Shown here in pieces: positions 1 to 8,793 of a stretch of DNA of 64,000 nucleotides (the stretch's first letter is position 1; each line of letters begins with the position of its first letter). Location of the stretch: the NCBI GenBank assembly GCA_018266355.1, contig JAFEAP010000014.1, forward strand, positions 110,768-174,767, written 5' to 3'. The DNA is from Bdellovibrionales bacterium. GTDB taxonomy: Bacteria; Bdellovibrionota; UBA1018. A program made the position numbers and the translations under genes. The notes beneath the pieces were generated by a model. It searched no databases. It saw only the letters and a program-made list of their open reading frames with translations, and was not told where the DNA came from.

Positions 1-6
1 GGCGCT

Positions 7-1332
7 TTACGCGAGAGCGAATCCGAGAATCCCCTCGAGGGCGTCCATCGCGGTTTGGACCTCGAGGTAGAGCTTCGGGTCGCCGAGGTCGTCGAACGCG
101 AGCCGGTCCCGGTAGTGATTCCCGACCCACGTCTCGAGCGCGAGTTGGCGCTCCGGCGTGAGCCACGCTCCCGGATGCACGTCGGCGATCTCGCCCTCGG
201 TCAGCGCGACCCGGAGGCGCAGGCACGCCGGCCCCCCGCCGTTCTGCATCGACTCGCGCACGTCGAAGTAGTGCACCTCGCGAAGCGGTGAATTCCCGCT
301 CGCGATCATCGCGTCGATCGCGGCTTTCACCGCCTCGGTCTCGCGGCACTCCTCGGGCGCGATGATCGCCATCCGGCCCGGCGAGAGCGTCACGAGCTGG
401 GAATTGAACAAGTAACTTTTCACCGCGTCCTCGAGCGGGACGTCGGCGTCCGCGATCTCGAACACGTGGAGCGGGGCCCCGCCCCCGATCGCCGCCCACC
501 CCGTCCGAACGCGGGCGAGGATGGTCGCCTGGTCGAGGTACGCCTTCTCGTGCAGGAGCCAAACGTTCTCGTTCGCCACCGCGACGACGTCATTATGGAA
601 AACGCCGGCATCGATCGCATCCGGGTTTTGCTGGATCACGAGCGTGCGCGACGGATCGAGCGCGTGCGTGGTCAGCACCGCGTGCGAGGCCTCGAGCGAC
701 TGACGCGCCGGAAATTTCTTCGGCTTCGGAAAGGCGCCGTCCTGGAGGACGGACCCTCCGAAGGTGAAGAGTTCCAATCCCGGCTCCCCGTGCGCGGGCG
801 CGAGCCGCGAATGGTTCGCCGCGCCCTCGTCCCCGAACTGAGGGAGGATCGGTTCGTGGTGGACGAACGAAGCGCCGCGGAAGATCGCGCGCAGGTTCGC
901 GCCGGTCTGCTTCGGTTCGAGCGAGCGGTGGAATTTCGAGGCGAGATTCGCCGGCGTGAAATGCGCTTTCCCGTCGGTCGCGTCGCGGGACGGGGTGAAC
1001 GTCGCCGCGTTCGCGACCCACATCGACGACGCGGAATAGGCGGCGGAAAGGAGCTGCGGAACCGCGCGGAAGGCGCGTTCGATCACGGAGGCGTCCGTAC
1101 CGGTGAAACCGAGGGCGCGGAGCGTATCGAGACGCGGCCGGCGGAGCGGCGGCAGCACGCCCTGGAGGAGTCCGAGGTCGCGGAGCCGTCCGGCCTTCGC
1201 GAGTCCTTGGAGCGCCGCCTTTTTCGGATGGGAAACGAGCTTCGCGTTACGCGTGGAGGCGACGTTCCCGAAGGAGAGTCCCGCGTAGTGGTGAGTCGGC
1301 CCGACGAGGCCGTCGAAGTTCGCTTCGCGCAT
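7..1332 (-). CDS. astB: N-succinylarginine dihydrolase
   Basis: This 441-residue protein matches AstB along its whole length (the E. coli enzyme is about 447). AstB hydrolyses N2-succinylarginine to succinylornithine, releasing CO2 and two ammonia, in the arginine succinyltransferase catabolic pathway in the cytosol. Visible family landmarks are the N-terminal ANFDGLVGPTHHYAG segment and the presumed catalytic triad Glu169 (FGDEGAANH), His246 (DAGVFHNDV) and Cys370 (NGGGPACLR). The stop lies at the window edge, so any downstream ast genes fall outside. No clear Shine-Dalgarno precedes the ATG. No other ast gene is seen in this window. Confidence 0.97.
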   Translation of the reverse strand: MREANFDGLVGPTHHYAGLSFGNVASTRNAKLVSHPKKAALQGLAKAGRLRDLGLLQGVLPPLRRPRLDTLRALGFTGTDASVIERAFRAVPQLLSAAYSASSMWVANAATFTPSRDATDGKAHFTPANLASKFHRSLEPKQTGANLRAIFRGASFVHHEPILPQFGDEGAANHSRLAPAHGEPGLELFTFGGSVLQDGAFPKPKKFPARQSLEASHAVLTTHALDPSRTLVIQQNPDAIDAGVFHNDVVAVANENVWLLHEKAYLDQATILARVRTGWAAIGGGAPLHVFEIADADVPLEDAVKSYLFNSQLVTLSPGRMAIIAPEECRETEAVKAAIDAMIASGNSPLREVHYFDVRESMQNGGGPACLRLRVALTEGEIADVHPGAWLTPERQLALETWVGNHYRDRLAFDDLGDPKLYLEVQTAMDALEGILGFALA

Positions 1333-1377
1333 GGGAAAAGTTTCGCATGCGCGTTCGAAAAAGAAATCCCTAAATAA

Positions 1378-1404
1378 AGAAGCGGGATTCCCCTCCCCGC
1401 TTCT
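1378..1404 (-). terminator. Rho-independent terminator (minus strand)
   Basis: A perfect 9-bp stem (AGAAGCGGG at 1378-1386 against CCCGCTTCT at 1396-1404) encloses a 9-base loop. Read on the minus strand it is followed by TTTATTT, the pattern of an intrinsic terminator. It would end transcription of the small membrane gene upstream, and lies just before astB, so it may separate the two units. Confidence 0.6.
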
Positions 1405-1466
1405 GAGGAGAACCCCGCCCTTTAATGCCAGCCCCTGAATTCAAGGTTGGCAAACGTAGTAAGTAG

Positions 1467-1536
1467 GTTGGCCCTCGGATGGGAGGGCTTCGAACGGCAA
1501 GCTTAAGCTGGCCGTTCCCGACCGCAGAGGGCCAAC
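1467..1536. repeat. Nested inverted repeat, structured intergenic element
   Basis: A 10-bp perfect outer stem (GTTGGCCCTC at 1467-1476 with GAGGGCCAAC at 1527-1536) surrounds a 7-bp perfect inner stem (GAACGGC 1492-1498 with GCCGTTC 1511-1517), whose loop holds the palindrome AGCTTAAGCT (1500-1509). No coding frame is convincing here. It could be a structured RNA, a REP-like element or a 3' end of the minus-strand small gene transcript. Its function cannot be told from one copy. Confidence 0.5.
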
Positions 1537-1566
1537 TGTTCTGGCTCCACCACGGTGTTAACTTTT

Positions 1567-1743
1567 TCAGCGATTCGCGACGATCAGTCCGTTCTCCTGT
1601 GCATCGACGACCGGGAGGTTGCTCGCGAACGAACCGGCGGGATTCCCGACGGCCGTGGCGTGAACCAATCCGATCCAAGCGACGATCCCGTAAAGGCCCG
1701 CCGCGAGTCCGATGATCGAGATTCCGTAGGTTTCGTCGCGCAT
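1567..1743 (-). CDS. Small membrane protein, 58 residues, unknown function
   Basis: A short minus-strand frame starts with MRDETYGISIIGLAAGLYG and encodes one hydrophobic segment (about residues 8-30, containing GLAAGLYGIVAWIGLVHAT) followed by a polar tail ending ENGLIVANR. Support: an AAGGAGG Shine-Dalgarno about 12 bases before the ATG, codon choice matching the neighbouring genes, and a plausible downstream terminator at 1378-1404. It is too short for domain recognition and no family is recognised. Topology is predicted as a single-pass membrane peptide. A hairpin (1838-1865) lies upstream in its presumed leader or promoter region. Confidence 0.55.
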   Translation of the reverse strand: MRDETYGISIIGLAAGLYGIVAWIGLVHATAVGNPAGSFASNLPVVDAQENGLIVANR

Positions 1744-1837
1744 TTTGATTCCAGGCCTCCTTCGCCTCGCCCTCTATTATGCGGAGGATGTGCCAGCCGC
1801 TCGGATGAGAGCGCTTTAACCTTTTCAAGCACTTAGG

Positions 1838-1865
1838 CGCGCGAGGGCCTGCCTCCCCTCGCGCG
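1838..1865. repeat. Perfect 10-bp hairpin in intergenic region
   Basis: CGCGCGAGGG (1838-1847) pairs perfectly with CCCTCGCGCG (1856-1865) around an 8-base loop. Neither strand has a T-tract after it, so it is not a canonical terminator. It lies between the divergent small membrane gene and the ECF sigma gene. Role unknown. Confidence 0.4.
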
Positions 1866-1962
1866 AAAGCGCACCGCCCGGTCGAAAGGGGCCGAAACGT
1901 CACCGGGCCGCCTTTCCATTTCCCTAAGGTTTCGGCTAAGTTAAGGACTTCGTGCCCGCCCT

Positions 1963-1991
1963 GTAACCCGGAAGCCTCCGCCTGCGTAATG
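1963..1991 (+). promoter_or_regulatory. Putative ECF-sigma promoter of the sigma gene
   Basis: GTAACC at 1963-1968 and GTAATG at 1986-1991 are separated by exactly 17 bases. The same arrangement (GTAACC, 17 bases, GTAGTA) occurs before the lipid operon at 3326. An AAC-containing -35 with a CGT-type -10 is typical of ECF sigma factors, so autoregulation is inferred. Confidence 0.65.
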
Positions 1992-2025
1992 CTCGGCGTG
2001 ACTCGAAACGATCGGACGAAAAAGA

Positions 2026-2637
2026 GTGACTCCCACGGAAAGCCGAAATGGACCGCTCGAAGACCGGCTGAAGGGGATGTTCCTCGCCGGCGAGGGCGGG
2101 GATCCGCGGGCCTACGCGGACTTCCTCGAGCTGACCGCGAAGATCGTGCGCTCGAACCTTCGGAAAACGATTCCGGCCTCGCGCTCCCATTCGCGCGACC
2201 TCCTCGAGGACCTCGTCCAGGACGTGCTCCTCTCGATCCACCAAAAGCGCCACACCTATCGCCCCGAGTACCCGATCCTACCCTGGCTCTTCGCGATCGC
2301 GCGGCACCGCTGGATCGACGTCGCGCGGATGCTTTCCGTTCGGCCGGATCTCTTGAATTGGGAAGAGTCGGACTTCTCGACGGTCGCCGATCCGGAAGCC
2401 GCGGAACGGATCGAACGCGAGGAATCGGAAGCCGACGCGAAAGACCGGGTGAGCGAAATGCTTGAGACCCTTTCTCCCCGCCAGCGCGAACTCATCCGGA
2501 TGGCGAAGCTCGAGGAGCTTCCGCTCGCCGAGGTCGCCGTGCGCCTCGGGATGAGCCTTTCCGCCGTGAAGGTCGCCGTCCATCGGGCGATGCATAAACT
2601 CACCGAAACGGCGACGACGGGAGGGAACCGAGAATGA
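2026..2637 (+). CDS. ECF-type RNA polymerase sigma factor
   Basis: A 203-residue sigma-70 family protein of ECF size. Region 2 spans about residues 30-105, with the core-binding helix DLLEDLVQDVLLSIH at 58-72 and the -10 recognition part PWLFAIARHRWIDV near 86-99. Region 4 spans 145-192, with the helix-turn-helix LPLAEVAVRLGMSLSAVKVAVHRAM. The GTG start is taken from the open frame; an internal ATG (MFLAGEG) is a less likely alternative because its purine stretch touches the start codon. The stop overlaps the anti-sigma start (ATGA), and the gene has its own putative ECF promoter. It probably controls itself and the lipid operon downstream. Confidence 0.93.
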   Translation: MTPTESRNGPLEDRLKGMFLAGEGGDPRAYADFLELTAKIVRSNLRKTIPASRSHSRDLLEDLVQDVLLSIHQKRHTYRPEYPILPWLFAIARHRWIDVARMLSVRPDLLNWEESDFSTVADPEAAERIEREESEADAKDRVSEMLETLSPRQRELIRMAKLEELPLAEVAVRLGMSLSAVKVAVHRAMHKLTETATTGGNRE

Positions 2638-3320
2638 GCGACGAACTCCGGACTCGGAAATTGATCGATACCCTCGCGAAGGACGCCACCCGCCATTCCG
2701 ACGAATCCCGCCGCGGCTCGCGATCGCTCGGAACGGGCACTTACGGCGCGGTTTGGGTCGCGGGTGCGGCGCTCATCCTCGCCCTTTCTTTCTGGCTCCT
2801 CCCGCTTCGGGGCGACTTCTCCGAACGCATCGGAAACCTCGACCTCGCGTTCCTCTTCCTACTCTGGTCGCTCGCGACCCTCCTTCCGGCGATGAAGGTC
2901 TACGCGCTCGCCTTTCCGGACGGAGCGCTCGGCGCGACCGCCCGCCGGCTCACGCGTTTCGTCTGGGTTCCGTTCGCCGGTCTCGCGCTCTTCACGGCCG
3001 CCCACCTCCGTTTCGCCGATTTCGCGTATCAGCTGCACCGCGAGTCTTCCTACCTGAACGGCGGATGCGGGATGGTGATCTTCGTCGCGGGCGCCTTGCA
3101 CGCGAGCCTCCTCTTCGCCTGGATCCGGAAAGGGGCGACGACGTCGCCCGCCCGTGCGGGGGCGTGGGCCGCGGTTTCGACGGCCTCGTTCGCCTCGTTC
3201 ATCGTCCAGTTCGCCTGCGCGAACGAAAACCCGCTGCACGTCCTCTTCTGGCATTTTCTCCCCTTGTTGGCGCTAACCGGTCTCGCGGCCCTTTCCGCCC
3301 GCCGCCTCCTGCGCTGGTGA
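2634..3320 (+). CDS. NrsF-type anti-sigma factor (DUF1109 family)
   Basis: A 228-residue integral membrane protein with about six hydrophobic segments (near residues 38-57, 68-90, 107-126, 142-163, 172-193 and 203-222). The short cytosolic N-terminus and the C-terminal pattern NENPLHVLFWHFLPLL resemble DUF1109/NrsF proteins, membrane anti-sigma factors that hold ECF sigma factors inactive. It is translationally coupled to the sigma gene by a 4-base ATGA overlap. The conserved Cys residues (CGM near 145 and CAN near 195) could sense redox or membrane state, as proposed for relatives. The signal cannot be read from sequence. Confidence 0.82.
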   Translation: MSDELRTRKLIDTLAKDATRHSDESRRGSRSLGTGTYGAVWVAGAALILALSFWLLPLRGDFSERIGNLDLAFLFLLWSLATLLPAMKVYALAFPDGALGATARRLTRFVWVPFAGLALFTAAHLRFADFAYQLHRESSYLNGGCGMVIFVAGALHASLLFAWIRKGATTSPARAGAWAAVSTASFASFIVQFACANENPLHVLFWHFLPLLALTGLAALSARRLLRW

Positions 3321-3325
3321 GAAAC

Positions 3326-3354
3326 GTAACCTCGAATCGAACCGCCCCGTAGTA
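3326..3354 (+). promoter_or_regulatory. Putative ECF-sigma promoter of the lipid operon
   Basis: GTAACC (3326-3331), a 17-base spacer, then GTAGTA (3349-3354) repeat the element found before the sigma gene. The -10 ends 8 bases before the ATG at 3363 and no Shine-Dalgarno is present, so the first message may be leaderless. Confidence 0.68.
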
Positions 3355-3362
3355 CTCGGTGC

Positions 3363-4652
3363 ATGCTCGTCCCCCCACGTATCGCGATCATCGGCAGCGG
3401 AGTTTCCGGCATGACCGCCGGACACCTCCTCGCTCGCCGCCACGACGTTCACCTCTTCGAAGCGGACGACCGCCTCGGCGGTCATACCGCGACGAAGGAC
3501 ATCGAGGTCGCCTCGGGCCGTTACGCGATCGACACGGGCTTCATCGTCTTCAACGACTGGACCTACCCGGGTCTGATCCGCCTCCTCGATCGGATCGGAG
3601 TCCGCTCGAAAACGTCCGAGATGAGCTTCTCGGTGAAGAATCCCCGCCGCGATCTCGAGTACAATGGCGCCGATTTCGACCGCCTTTTCGCGCAGCGGTC
3701 GAACCTGCTCCGCCCGAGCTTCTACCGGATGCTCCTCGAAATCGTGCGCTTCAACCGCGAAGCGCCGAAGGTCCTCGTCGGCGGACCGGACCGGGACGCG
3801 ACCCTGGGCGAGTACCTCGACCGGAACAGATACTCCGAACTCTTCGCCGAGAACTACGCCCTCGCCATGGGCGGGGCGATCTGGTCGGCGAGCTATCGCC
3901 AGATGCGCGAGTTCCCGTTCCTCTTCTTCGTCGAATTTTTCAAAAACCACGGGATGCTTTCCGTCGACGACCGGCCGGTTTGGCGCGTGATCGAGGGCGG
4001 ATCGCGGTCCTACATCGCACCGCTCGTCGCTCCGATCGGAACGAACCGGATCCACCTCTCCTCGCCGATCGAGTCCGTCCGCCGTCTCGGACCCGCCGGA
4101 ACGCCCGAAGGCGTCGAACTGAGGATCGGCGGCGCGCGTCCTCGGACCGAGCGTTTCGACCACGTCGTCTTCGCCTGCCATAGCGATACGGTGAAACGCG
4201 TCTTGGCCGATCCGACCGCGACCGAGCGCGACGTCTTCGCGAGCCTCGACTACCAACCGAACTCGGTCGTCCTGCACACCGACACTTCCGTGCTTCCCCG
4301 CTCGAAAAAGGCGTGGGCGGCTTGGAACTTCTTCGTGCCCCCGACCGAGCGCGGAAACGTCGCCGTCACGTATCACATGAACATCCTCCAACGGCTGAAC
4401 GCCCCCGAGAATTTCCTCGTGAGTTTGAATCTCGACGACGCGATCGACCCGGCGAAAGTCCTCGGACGCTGGACCTACGATCATCCGAAATTCACGCTCG
4501 CCTCCGTCCGCGCGCAGGCGCGGTGGGAAGAAATCAGCCGCCTCGACCGCCGCACGCACTTCGCCGGCGCGTACTGGCGCTTCGGGTTCCACGAAGACGG
4601 CGTCCAGTCCGGGCTGCGTGTCGCTCGGGCCTTCGGGGAGGAACTCGGATGA
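3363..4652 (+). CDS. NAD(P)/FAD-dependent oxidoreductase (amine oxidase-like)
   Basis: A 429-residue flavoprotein. The N-terminal Rossmann motif IIGSGVSGMTAG (GSGVSG at 11-16) is followed by the FAD ribose-binding acidic stretch FEADDRLGGHT. This is the amine-oxidase/desaturase-like family found next to DUF1365 and cyclopropane fatty acid synthase genes in many proteobacteria. In such clusters it is suspected of oxidising or desaturating acyl chains of modified lipids. It opens an eight-gene operon; its stop overlaps the next start. The exact substrate is unknown. It probably acts at the inner face of the membrane on phospholipid acyl chains, an inference from its neighbours. Confidence 0.9.
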   Translation: MLVPPRIAIIGSGVSGMTAGHLLARRHDVHLFEADDRLGGHTATKDIEVASGRYAIDTGFIVFNDWTYPGLIRLLDRIGVRSKTSEMSFSVKNPRRDLEYNGADFDRLFAQRSNLLRPSFYRMLLEIVRFNREAPKVLVGGPDRDATLGEYLDRNRYSELFAENYALAMGGAIWSASYRQMREFPFLFFVEFFKNHGMLSVDDRPVWRVIEGGSRSYIAPLVAPIGTNRIHLSSPIESVRRLGPAGTPEGVELRIGGARPRTERFDHVVFACHSDTVKRVLADPTATERDVFASLDYQPNSVVLHTDTSVLPRSKKAWAAWNFFVPPTERGNVAVTYHMNILQRLNAPENFLVSLNLDDAIDPAKVLGRWTYDHPKFTLASVRAQARWEEISRLDRRTHFAGAYWRFGFHEDGVQSGLRVARAFGEELG

Positions 4653-5506
4653 GCTCGAACGTGAAGAGCGCGATTTATCTCGGCACCGTTCGCCACCGCC
4701 GTTTCCGCCCGAAACGGCGCGAGTTCCGCCATCGCGTCTGCTATTTCTACCTCGACCTGGAGGAGATCCCGCGGCTCCTCGCGCGCCGCTTCGTCTTTTC
4801 CGACCGCGGCCCCTCGCTCTTCGGCTTTCGCCGCGAAGCCTACCTCGGCCCGATCGACCGGCCCCTCGACGAAGCCGTGCGGGACCGGGTCGAGCGGGAA
4901 ACCGGTGAGCGTCCCCGCGGTCCGATTCGGCTTTTGACCCAGGTCGCGACGTTCGGACTCGCGTTCAATCCGGTGACTTTCTATTACTGCTTCGACGCCG
5001 CGGGGGAACGCGTGACCCACCTCGTGGCCGAAATCACGAACACGCCGTGGGGCGAGCGGCACGCCTACGTCTTGACGGCCGACGGGTCGACCCTCTTCGA
5101 GTTCGAGAAACTTTTCCACGTCTCGCCGTTTCTCGGAATGGACTATCGCTACCGCTGGGGATTTTCCCCTCCCGGCGCCCGGTTGAACGTGCATATGGAG
5201 AATCGTCCGAACGAGGCCCCGTCCGAAGTCGCGTTCGACGCGACCTTGACCCTCGAACGGCGGGAATGGAGCGCGAGCGCGGTCGCGGGCGCGCTCTTCC
5301 GCCACCCGCTCATGACCGCGAAGACGCTCGCGCTCATCTACCTCCACGCCGCCGTGATCTGGCTGCGCAGGATCCCTTTCGTCGACCACCCGCGGAGCCG
5401 CGGGGAAGTCCATCCCCGTCCGTCGAGCGGAATCGTCCGCTCGCGGAAAACGGAACCGTCCGATTCGCCCACCACCCCGGAGACCTCCCATGAAAAACGT
5501 GCTTGA
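4649..5506 (+). CDS. DUF1365 family protein
   Basis: About 285 residues, starting at MSSNVKSAIYLGTVRHRRF, the usual N-terminus of DUF1365. The frame is open further upstream, but this ATG overlaps the preceding TGA (ATGA), which fixes the start. Family landmarks include FRHRVCYFYLDL near 28-39, FNPVTFYYCFD near 110, EITNTPWGERHAYVL near 130 and KLFHVSPFLGMDYRY near 153. DUF1365 has no settled biochemical role but nearly always travels with the FAD oxidoreductase and cyclopropane-type methyltransferases, implying a step in lipid modification. It overlaps the next gene by 17 bases. Confidence 0.9.
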   Translation: MSSNVKSAIYLGTVRHRRFRPKRREFRHRVCYFYLDLEEIPRLLARRFVFSDRGPSLFGFRREAYLGPIDRPLDEAVRDRVERETGERPRGPIRLLTQVATFGLAFNPVTFYYCFDAAGERVTHLVAEITNTPWGERHAYVLTADGSTLFEFEKLFHVSPFLGMDYRYRWGFSPPGARLNVHMENRPNEAPSEVAFDATLTLERREWSASAVAGALFRHPLMTAKTLALIYLHAAVIWLRRIPFVDHPRSRGEVHPRPSSGIVRSRKTEPSDSPTTPETSHEKRA

Positions 5507-6764
5507 GCTCGGTCGCCCCACCCGCTTCCTCAGCTTCTCGGCCCTCGACGATTTCTGCCGGAAGCGGCTCCTCGAGAAGCTCGAGGCGATCACCCTCGGA
5601 CGCCTCGAGATCGTCGATCTCGACGGATCGACGCGAACCTTCGGAAGCCTCTTGCCTAACGAAGAGCTTCGGGCGCGCGTGGTCGTGCGACGCGGCCGCG
5701 CCTATTCGCGGATCGCCCTCGGCGGGAGCGTCGGCACCGGCGAGAGTTACGTCGACGGGGACTGGGAATGCTCCGACCTCGTCTCGCTCACCCGCCTCTT
5801 CGTCGCGAACCGCGACGTCTTGAACGCCCTCGACGGGGGCCTCGGAACCCTCTTCGCCCCGTTGCAGAAGTTCCTCCACCGCCTCCGCGCGAACGACGAG
5901 TCCCAGGCCCGCGCGAACATCCATGCGCACTATGACCTCGGGAACGATTTCTTCTCGCTCTTCCTCGACGAGAGCTGGATGTACAGCGCGGGATTCTTCC
6001 GGACTCCGGCGACGACCCTGCCGGAGGCCCAGTTCGAGAAGAACGACCGCATTTGCCGGAAGCTCGGCCTCCGGCCCGAGCACCACCTGCTCGAGATCGG
6101 CACCGGGTGGGGCGGATTCGCGATCCACGCCGCGAAACACTACGGCTGCCGGGTCACGACGACGACGATCTCTTCCGCGCAACTCGAGCACGCCCGCGCG
6201 CGCGTCGAAGCCGAAGGACTCGGCGACCGCATCGAGCTCCTTTCCGCCGACTACCGCTCGCTCAGCGGCACCTACGACCGGCTCGTCTCGATCGAGATGG
6301 TCGAGGCGGTCGGCGTCGACTACCTCGACGGATATTTCGCGAAATGCGCGAGCTTGCTCAAGCCGGAAGGCGCGATGTGCCTCCAGTCGATCCTGATCCA
6401 AGACCAATACTTCGACCAGGCGGTTCGAAACGTCGACTTCATCCAGACCCACATCTTCCCGGGCGCCGCGATCCCTTCGGTCGCGCGGATCATGGAGTCG
6501 ATCCTGAGGAAAACCGACCTGCGCCTCTTCCACCACGAGGACTTCGGCCCCGACTACGCGCGCACGCTTCGTGAATGGTCGAAGAACCTCGCCGTGAATC
6601 GGGAACAGATCGGGCGGCGGGGCTACCCGGACCACCTTTACCGGCTCTGGCAGTACTACTTCGCGTACTGCGAGGGTGGTTTCCTTGAACGCCAGATCGG
6701 AGTCGGTCAATTCGTCTTCACGAAACCCCGCTACCGCGGCGAAAAGATCGGAGAATCGGTATGA
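5490..6764 (+). CDS. Cyclopropane-fatty-acyl-phospholipid synthase family methyltransferase
   Basis: A 424-residue SAM-dependent enzyme. The family signature [20 protein letters not shown] starts at residue 147, and the SAM-binding motif [10 protein letters not shown] is at 201-210. Members transfer a methylene or methyl group from SAM to the cis double bond of unsaturated acyl chains in membrane phospholipids. A non-catalytic N-terminal domain (about 1-140) precedes the methyltransferase fold, as in E. coli Cfa. It overlaps both neighbours in the operon. Whether it makes a cyclopropane or a branched methyl group cannot be decided by eye. Symbol withheld because a paralogue follows directly. 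Confidence 0.93.
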   Translation: MKNVLELGRPTRFLSFSALDDFCRKRLLEKLEAITLGRLEIVDLDGSTRTFGSLLPNEELRARVVVRRGRAYSRIALGGSVGTGESYVDGDWECSDLVSLTRLFVANRDVLNALDGGLGTLFAPLQKFLHRLRANDESQARANIHAHYDLGNDFFSLFLDESWMYSAGFFRTPATTLPEAQFEKNDRICRKLGLRPEHHLLEIGTGWGGFAIHAAKHYGCRVTTTTISSAQLEHARARVEAEGLGDRIELLSADYRSLSGTYDRLVSIEMVEAVGVDYLDGYFAKCASLLKPEGAMCLQSILIQDQYFDQAVRNVDFIQTHIFPGAAIPSVARIMESILRKTDLRLFHHEDFGPDYARTLREWSKNLAVNREQIGRRGYPDHLYRLWQYYFAYCEGGFLERQIGVGQFVFTKPRYRGEKIGESV

Positions 6765-7861
6765 GCACCCTCGCCCGACCCCAGACCTCGGGACTCCTCG
6801 AAATGGCGACCGGATCCTTCATCTCGCTGGCCGAGCGCGGATGGGTTCCCGATCCGGTCCTGCGCGCCGGCATCCGGCGGCTTTGCCGCGACCGCCTGCG
6901 CGCGCTTCGCGGACCGGACGCGGACTCCGAGCGCGCAAGACTGCAGTCCTACGTCGACGACCTCCGTCGCGCTCCGATCGCCGTCGCCACCCGCGAAGCG
7001 AACGAACAGCATTACGAGGTCCCGGCCGAGTTTTACCTCCGCGTGCTCGGGAAGAACCTGAAGTACTCGAGCGCTTACTACGCGACCGGGAGGGAGTCGC
7101 TCGACGCCGCCGAAGACGCCGCGCTCGCCGAGACGATCGCGCGCGCCGGGCTCGCCGACGGGATGCGGATCCTCGAACTCGGATGCGGATGGGGTTCGCT
7201 CACCCTCGCGATGGCCCGCGCGTTCCCGAACGCGAAAATCACGGCAGTGTCGAACTCGACGAGCCAGCGTCGCTTCATCCTCGACCGGGCCGCGAAGGAA
7301 GGCCTCCGCGGCGTCGAAGTCGTCACCCGGAACGTCGCCGAGGGCCTCGATTTCGCGGCCGGGACCTTCGACCGCGTCGTCTCCGTCGAGATGTTCGAGC
7401 ACATGAAGAACTACGCCCGTCTCCTCGGCGAAGTCGCGCGAGTGCTCAAACCCGGCGGCAAACTCTTCGTGCACATCTTCACGCACCGGACGTTCGCTTA
7501 TCCGTTCGAATCCGAAGGCGAGGATAATTGGATGGGCCGCTATTTCTTCACCGGCGGGCAAATGCCTTCCCACGATCTCCTCCTGCATTTCCAGGACGAC
7601 CTCCGGATCGAATCCGAGTACGCGTGGAGCGGGCGCCACTACGGCCGGACGGCCGAGGACTGGCTCGCGAACCTCGATCGGAACCGGGACGAAGTTCTCG
7701 GAATTTTCCGCGCGACTTACGGCGACGCGACCGAAGCGAACCGGTGGTTCAACCGCTGGCGTATCTTCTTCCTCGCCTGCGCGGAACTCTTCGCCTATGC
7801 GGGCGGATCCGAGTGGGGCGTGTCCCACTACGTCTTCCGTAAACCGGAGGTCGCCCGATGA
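6761..7861 (+). CDS. Second cyclopropane-synthase-like SAM methyltransferase
   Basis: A 366-residue paralogue of the preceding enzyme, more divergent and shorter at the N-terminus. The acceptor-binding motif appears as [17 protein letters not shown] (81-97) and the SAM motif as LELGCGWGS (138-146). The pattern resembles SAM methyltransferases encoded beside Cfa in clusters of this type, some of which make methylated, non-cyclopropane acyl chains. The start overlaps the upstream stop (ATGA) and the end overlaps the next start. Two such methyltransferases in one operon suggest successive or alternative modifications of the same lipid. The product is not known. Confidence 0.88.
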   Translation: MSTLARPQTSGLLEMATGSFISLAERGWVPDPVLRAGIRRLCRDRLRALRGPDADSERARLQSYVDDLRRAPIAVATREANEQHYEVPAEFYLRVLGKNLKYSSAYYATGRESLDAAEDAALAETIARAGLADGMRILELGCGWGSLTLAMARAFPNAKITAVSNSTSQRRFILDRAAKEGLRGVEVVTRNVAEGLDFAAGTFDRVVSVEMFEHMKNYARLLGEVARVLKPGGKLFVHIFTHRTFAYPFESEGEDNWMGRYFFTGGQMPSHDLLLHFQDDLRIESEYAWSGRHYGRTAEDWLANLDRNRDEVLGIFRATYGDATEANRWFNRWRIFFLACAELFAYAGGSEWGVSHYVFRKPEVAR

Positions 7862-8421
7862 CGATCGCCCTCCTCGCCCTCTGCCTCCTCGCAGGTTCGA
7901 ACGCGGCCGACGCGACTCGGTTCCCCGAGCGCGTCCAAGTCGCCGACCAGCCGCTTCGCCTGAACGGCTCCGGCACGCGCACGGCCACGCTCTTCGCGAT
8001 CAAGATCTACGATGCCGCGTTCTACGCCGATCGTTCGATCGCGACGCTCGCCGACGCGCTCGCCGCTCCGAATCCGAAACGCCTCGAGATCCGGTACCTT
8101 CGGGACTTCGACTTGAAGGACACCCAAGAGGCTTGGCGCTATCAATTCAAGGAAAGCGCGGAACTCAAGGACGGCGCCCTCGCCTCCGAAATCGATCGAC
8201 TCGTCGCCCTCCAGCGGCCGATCGCCCGCGGCGACACGCACCGGTTCGATTTGCTCGACGGAAAGACCGTCTTTTCGATCAACGGAGAAAAACGGGGCGA
8301 GATCGAGGGCACGGCCTTCCAAACCGCCCTCCTCACGATTTTCTTCGGTCCTCACCCGCCGACCCAGGATCTCCAAAAGGGACTAACCCGTGGCGTTCGG
8401 GAGGAGAAGGAAGGAGAATAG
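7858..8421 (+). CDS. Chalcone isomerase-like secreted protein
   Basis: 187 residues with an N-terminal signal peptide (hydrophobic core [11 protein letters not shown], likely cut after about residue 19). The mature part resembles the bacterial chalcone-isomerase-like domain: [27 protein letters not shown] near 40-66, and a C-terminal KTAFFGP-type segment seen here as [12 protein letters not shown]. In bacteria this fold is thought to bind fatty acids or other lipids rather than act on flavonoids. Periplasmic location and operon context point to lipid handling. The start overlaps the upstream stop by 4 bases. Confidence 0.82.
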   Translation: MTIALLALCLLAGSNAADATRFPERVQVADQPLRLNGSGTRTATLFAIKIYDAAFYADRSIATLADALAAPNPKRLEIRYLRDFDLKDTQEAWRYQFKESAELKDGALASEIDRLVALQRPIARGDTHRFDLLDGKTVFSINGEKRGEIEGTAFQTALLTIFFGPHPPTQDLQKGLTRGVREEKEGE

Positions 8422-8424
8422 GCC

Positions 8425-8793
8425 ATGGCCACCGAAGCATCGCGACCGATCGGCGCGTTCCGCTATTTCCCGATTCTCGTCCTCGTCGCGATGATCGGCG
8501 TGACGACGTGGGCCTCCGTCGAAAAGCCGCTCTCCGAGGGCTTCCGACTGATGCTCGCCGAACGGTGGGGCGTCGCCACGCTCTTCGACGCCTACTTCGG
8601 TTTCCTCACGTTCTACGCCTGGGTTTTCTACAAGGAACGCTCCGCGCTCGCCCGGATCGGGTGGCTCGCGATCCTCCTCTTCTTCGGGAACATCGCCATG
8701 GCGCTTTACCTGCTTCGCGAGCTCCGCCGCCTGCCCCCGGGAGCCGACTTCGCGGCCCTGCTCCTGCGCCGATCGGAAAGCCCGCGCCCATGA
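8425..8793 (+). CDS. Small membrane protein of the lipid operon
   Basis: 122 residues with about three hydrophobic segments (near 10-28, 45-66 and 74-92). Segments FDAYFGFLTFYAWVFYKE and WLAILLFFGNIAMALYLLRELRRL resemble small membrane proteins (DUF1475/DUF2834-like) that accompany cyclopropane synthase clusters; the family name is tentative. It starts 3 bases after the chalcone-isomerase-like gene and its stop overlaps the next ATG. Role unknown, presumably an inner-membrane partner of the lipid-modifying enzymes. Confidence 0.75.
   Translation: MATEASRPIGAFRYFPILVLVAMIGVTTWASVEKPLSEGFRLMLAERWGVATLFDAYFGFLTFYAWVFYKERSALARIGWLAILLFFGNIAMALYLLRELRRLPPGADFAALLLRRSESPRP

Noticed and set aside
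1772..1800. Possible sigma54 promoter (TGGCAC on the minus strand) upstream of the small membrane gene
   Set aside because: The -12 element reads CCGC rather than TTGC, and no sigma54 activator gene is nearby; the match is too weak.
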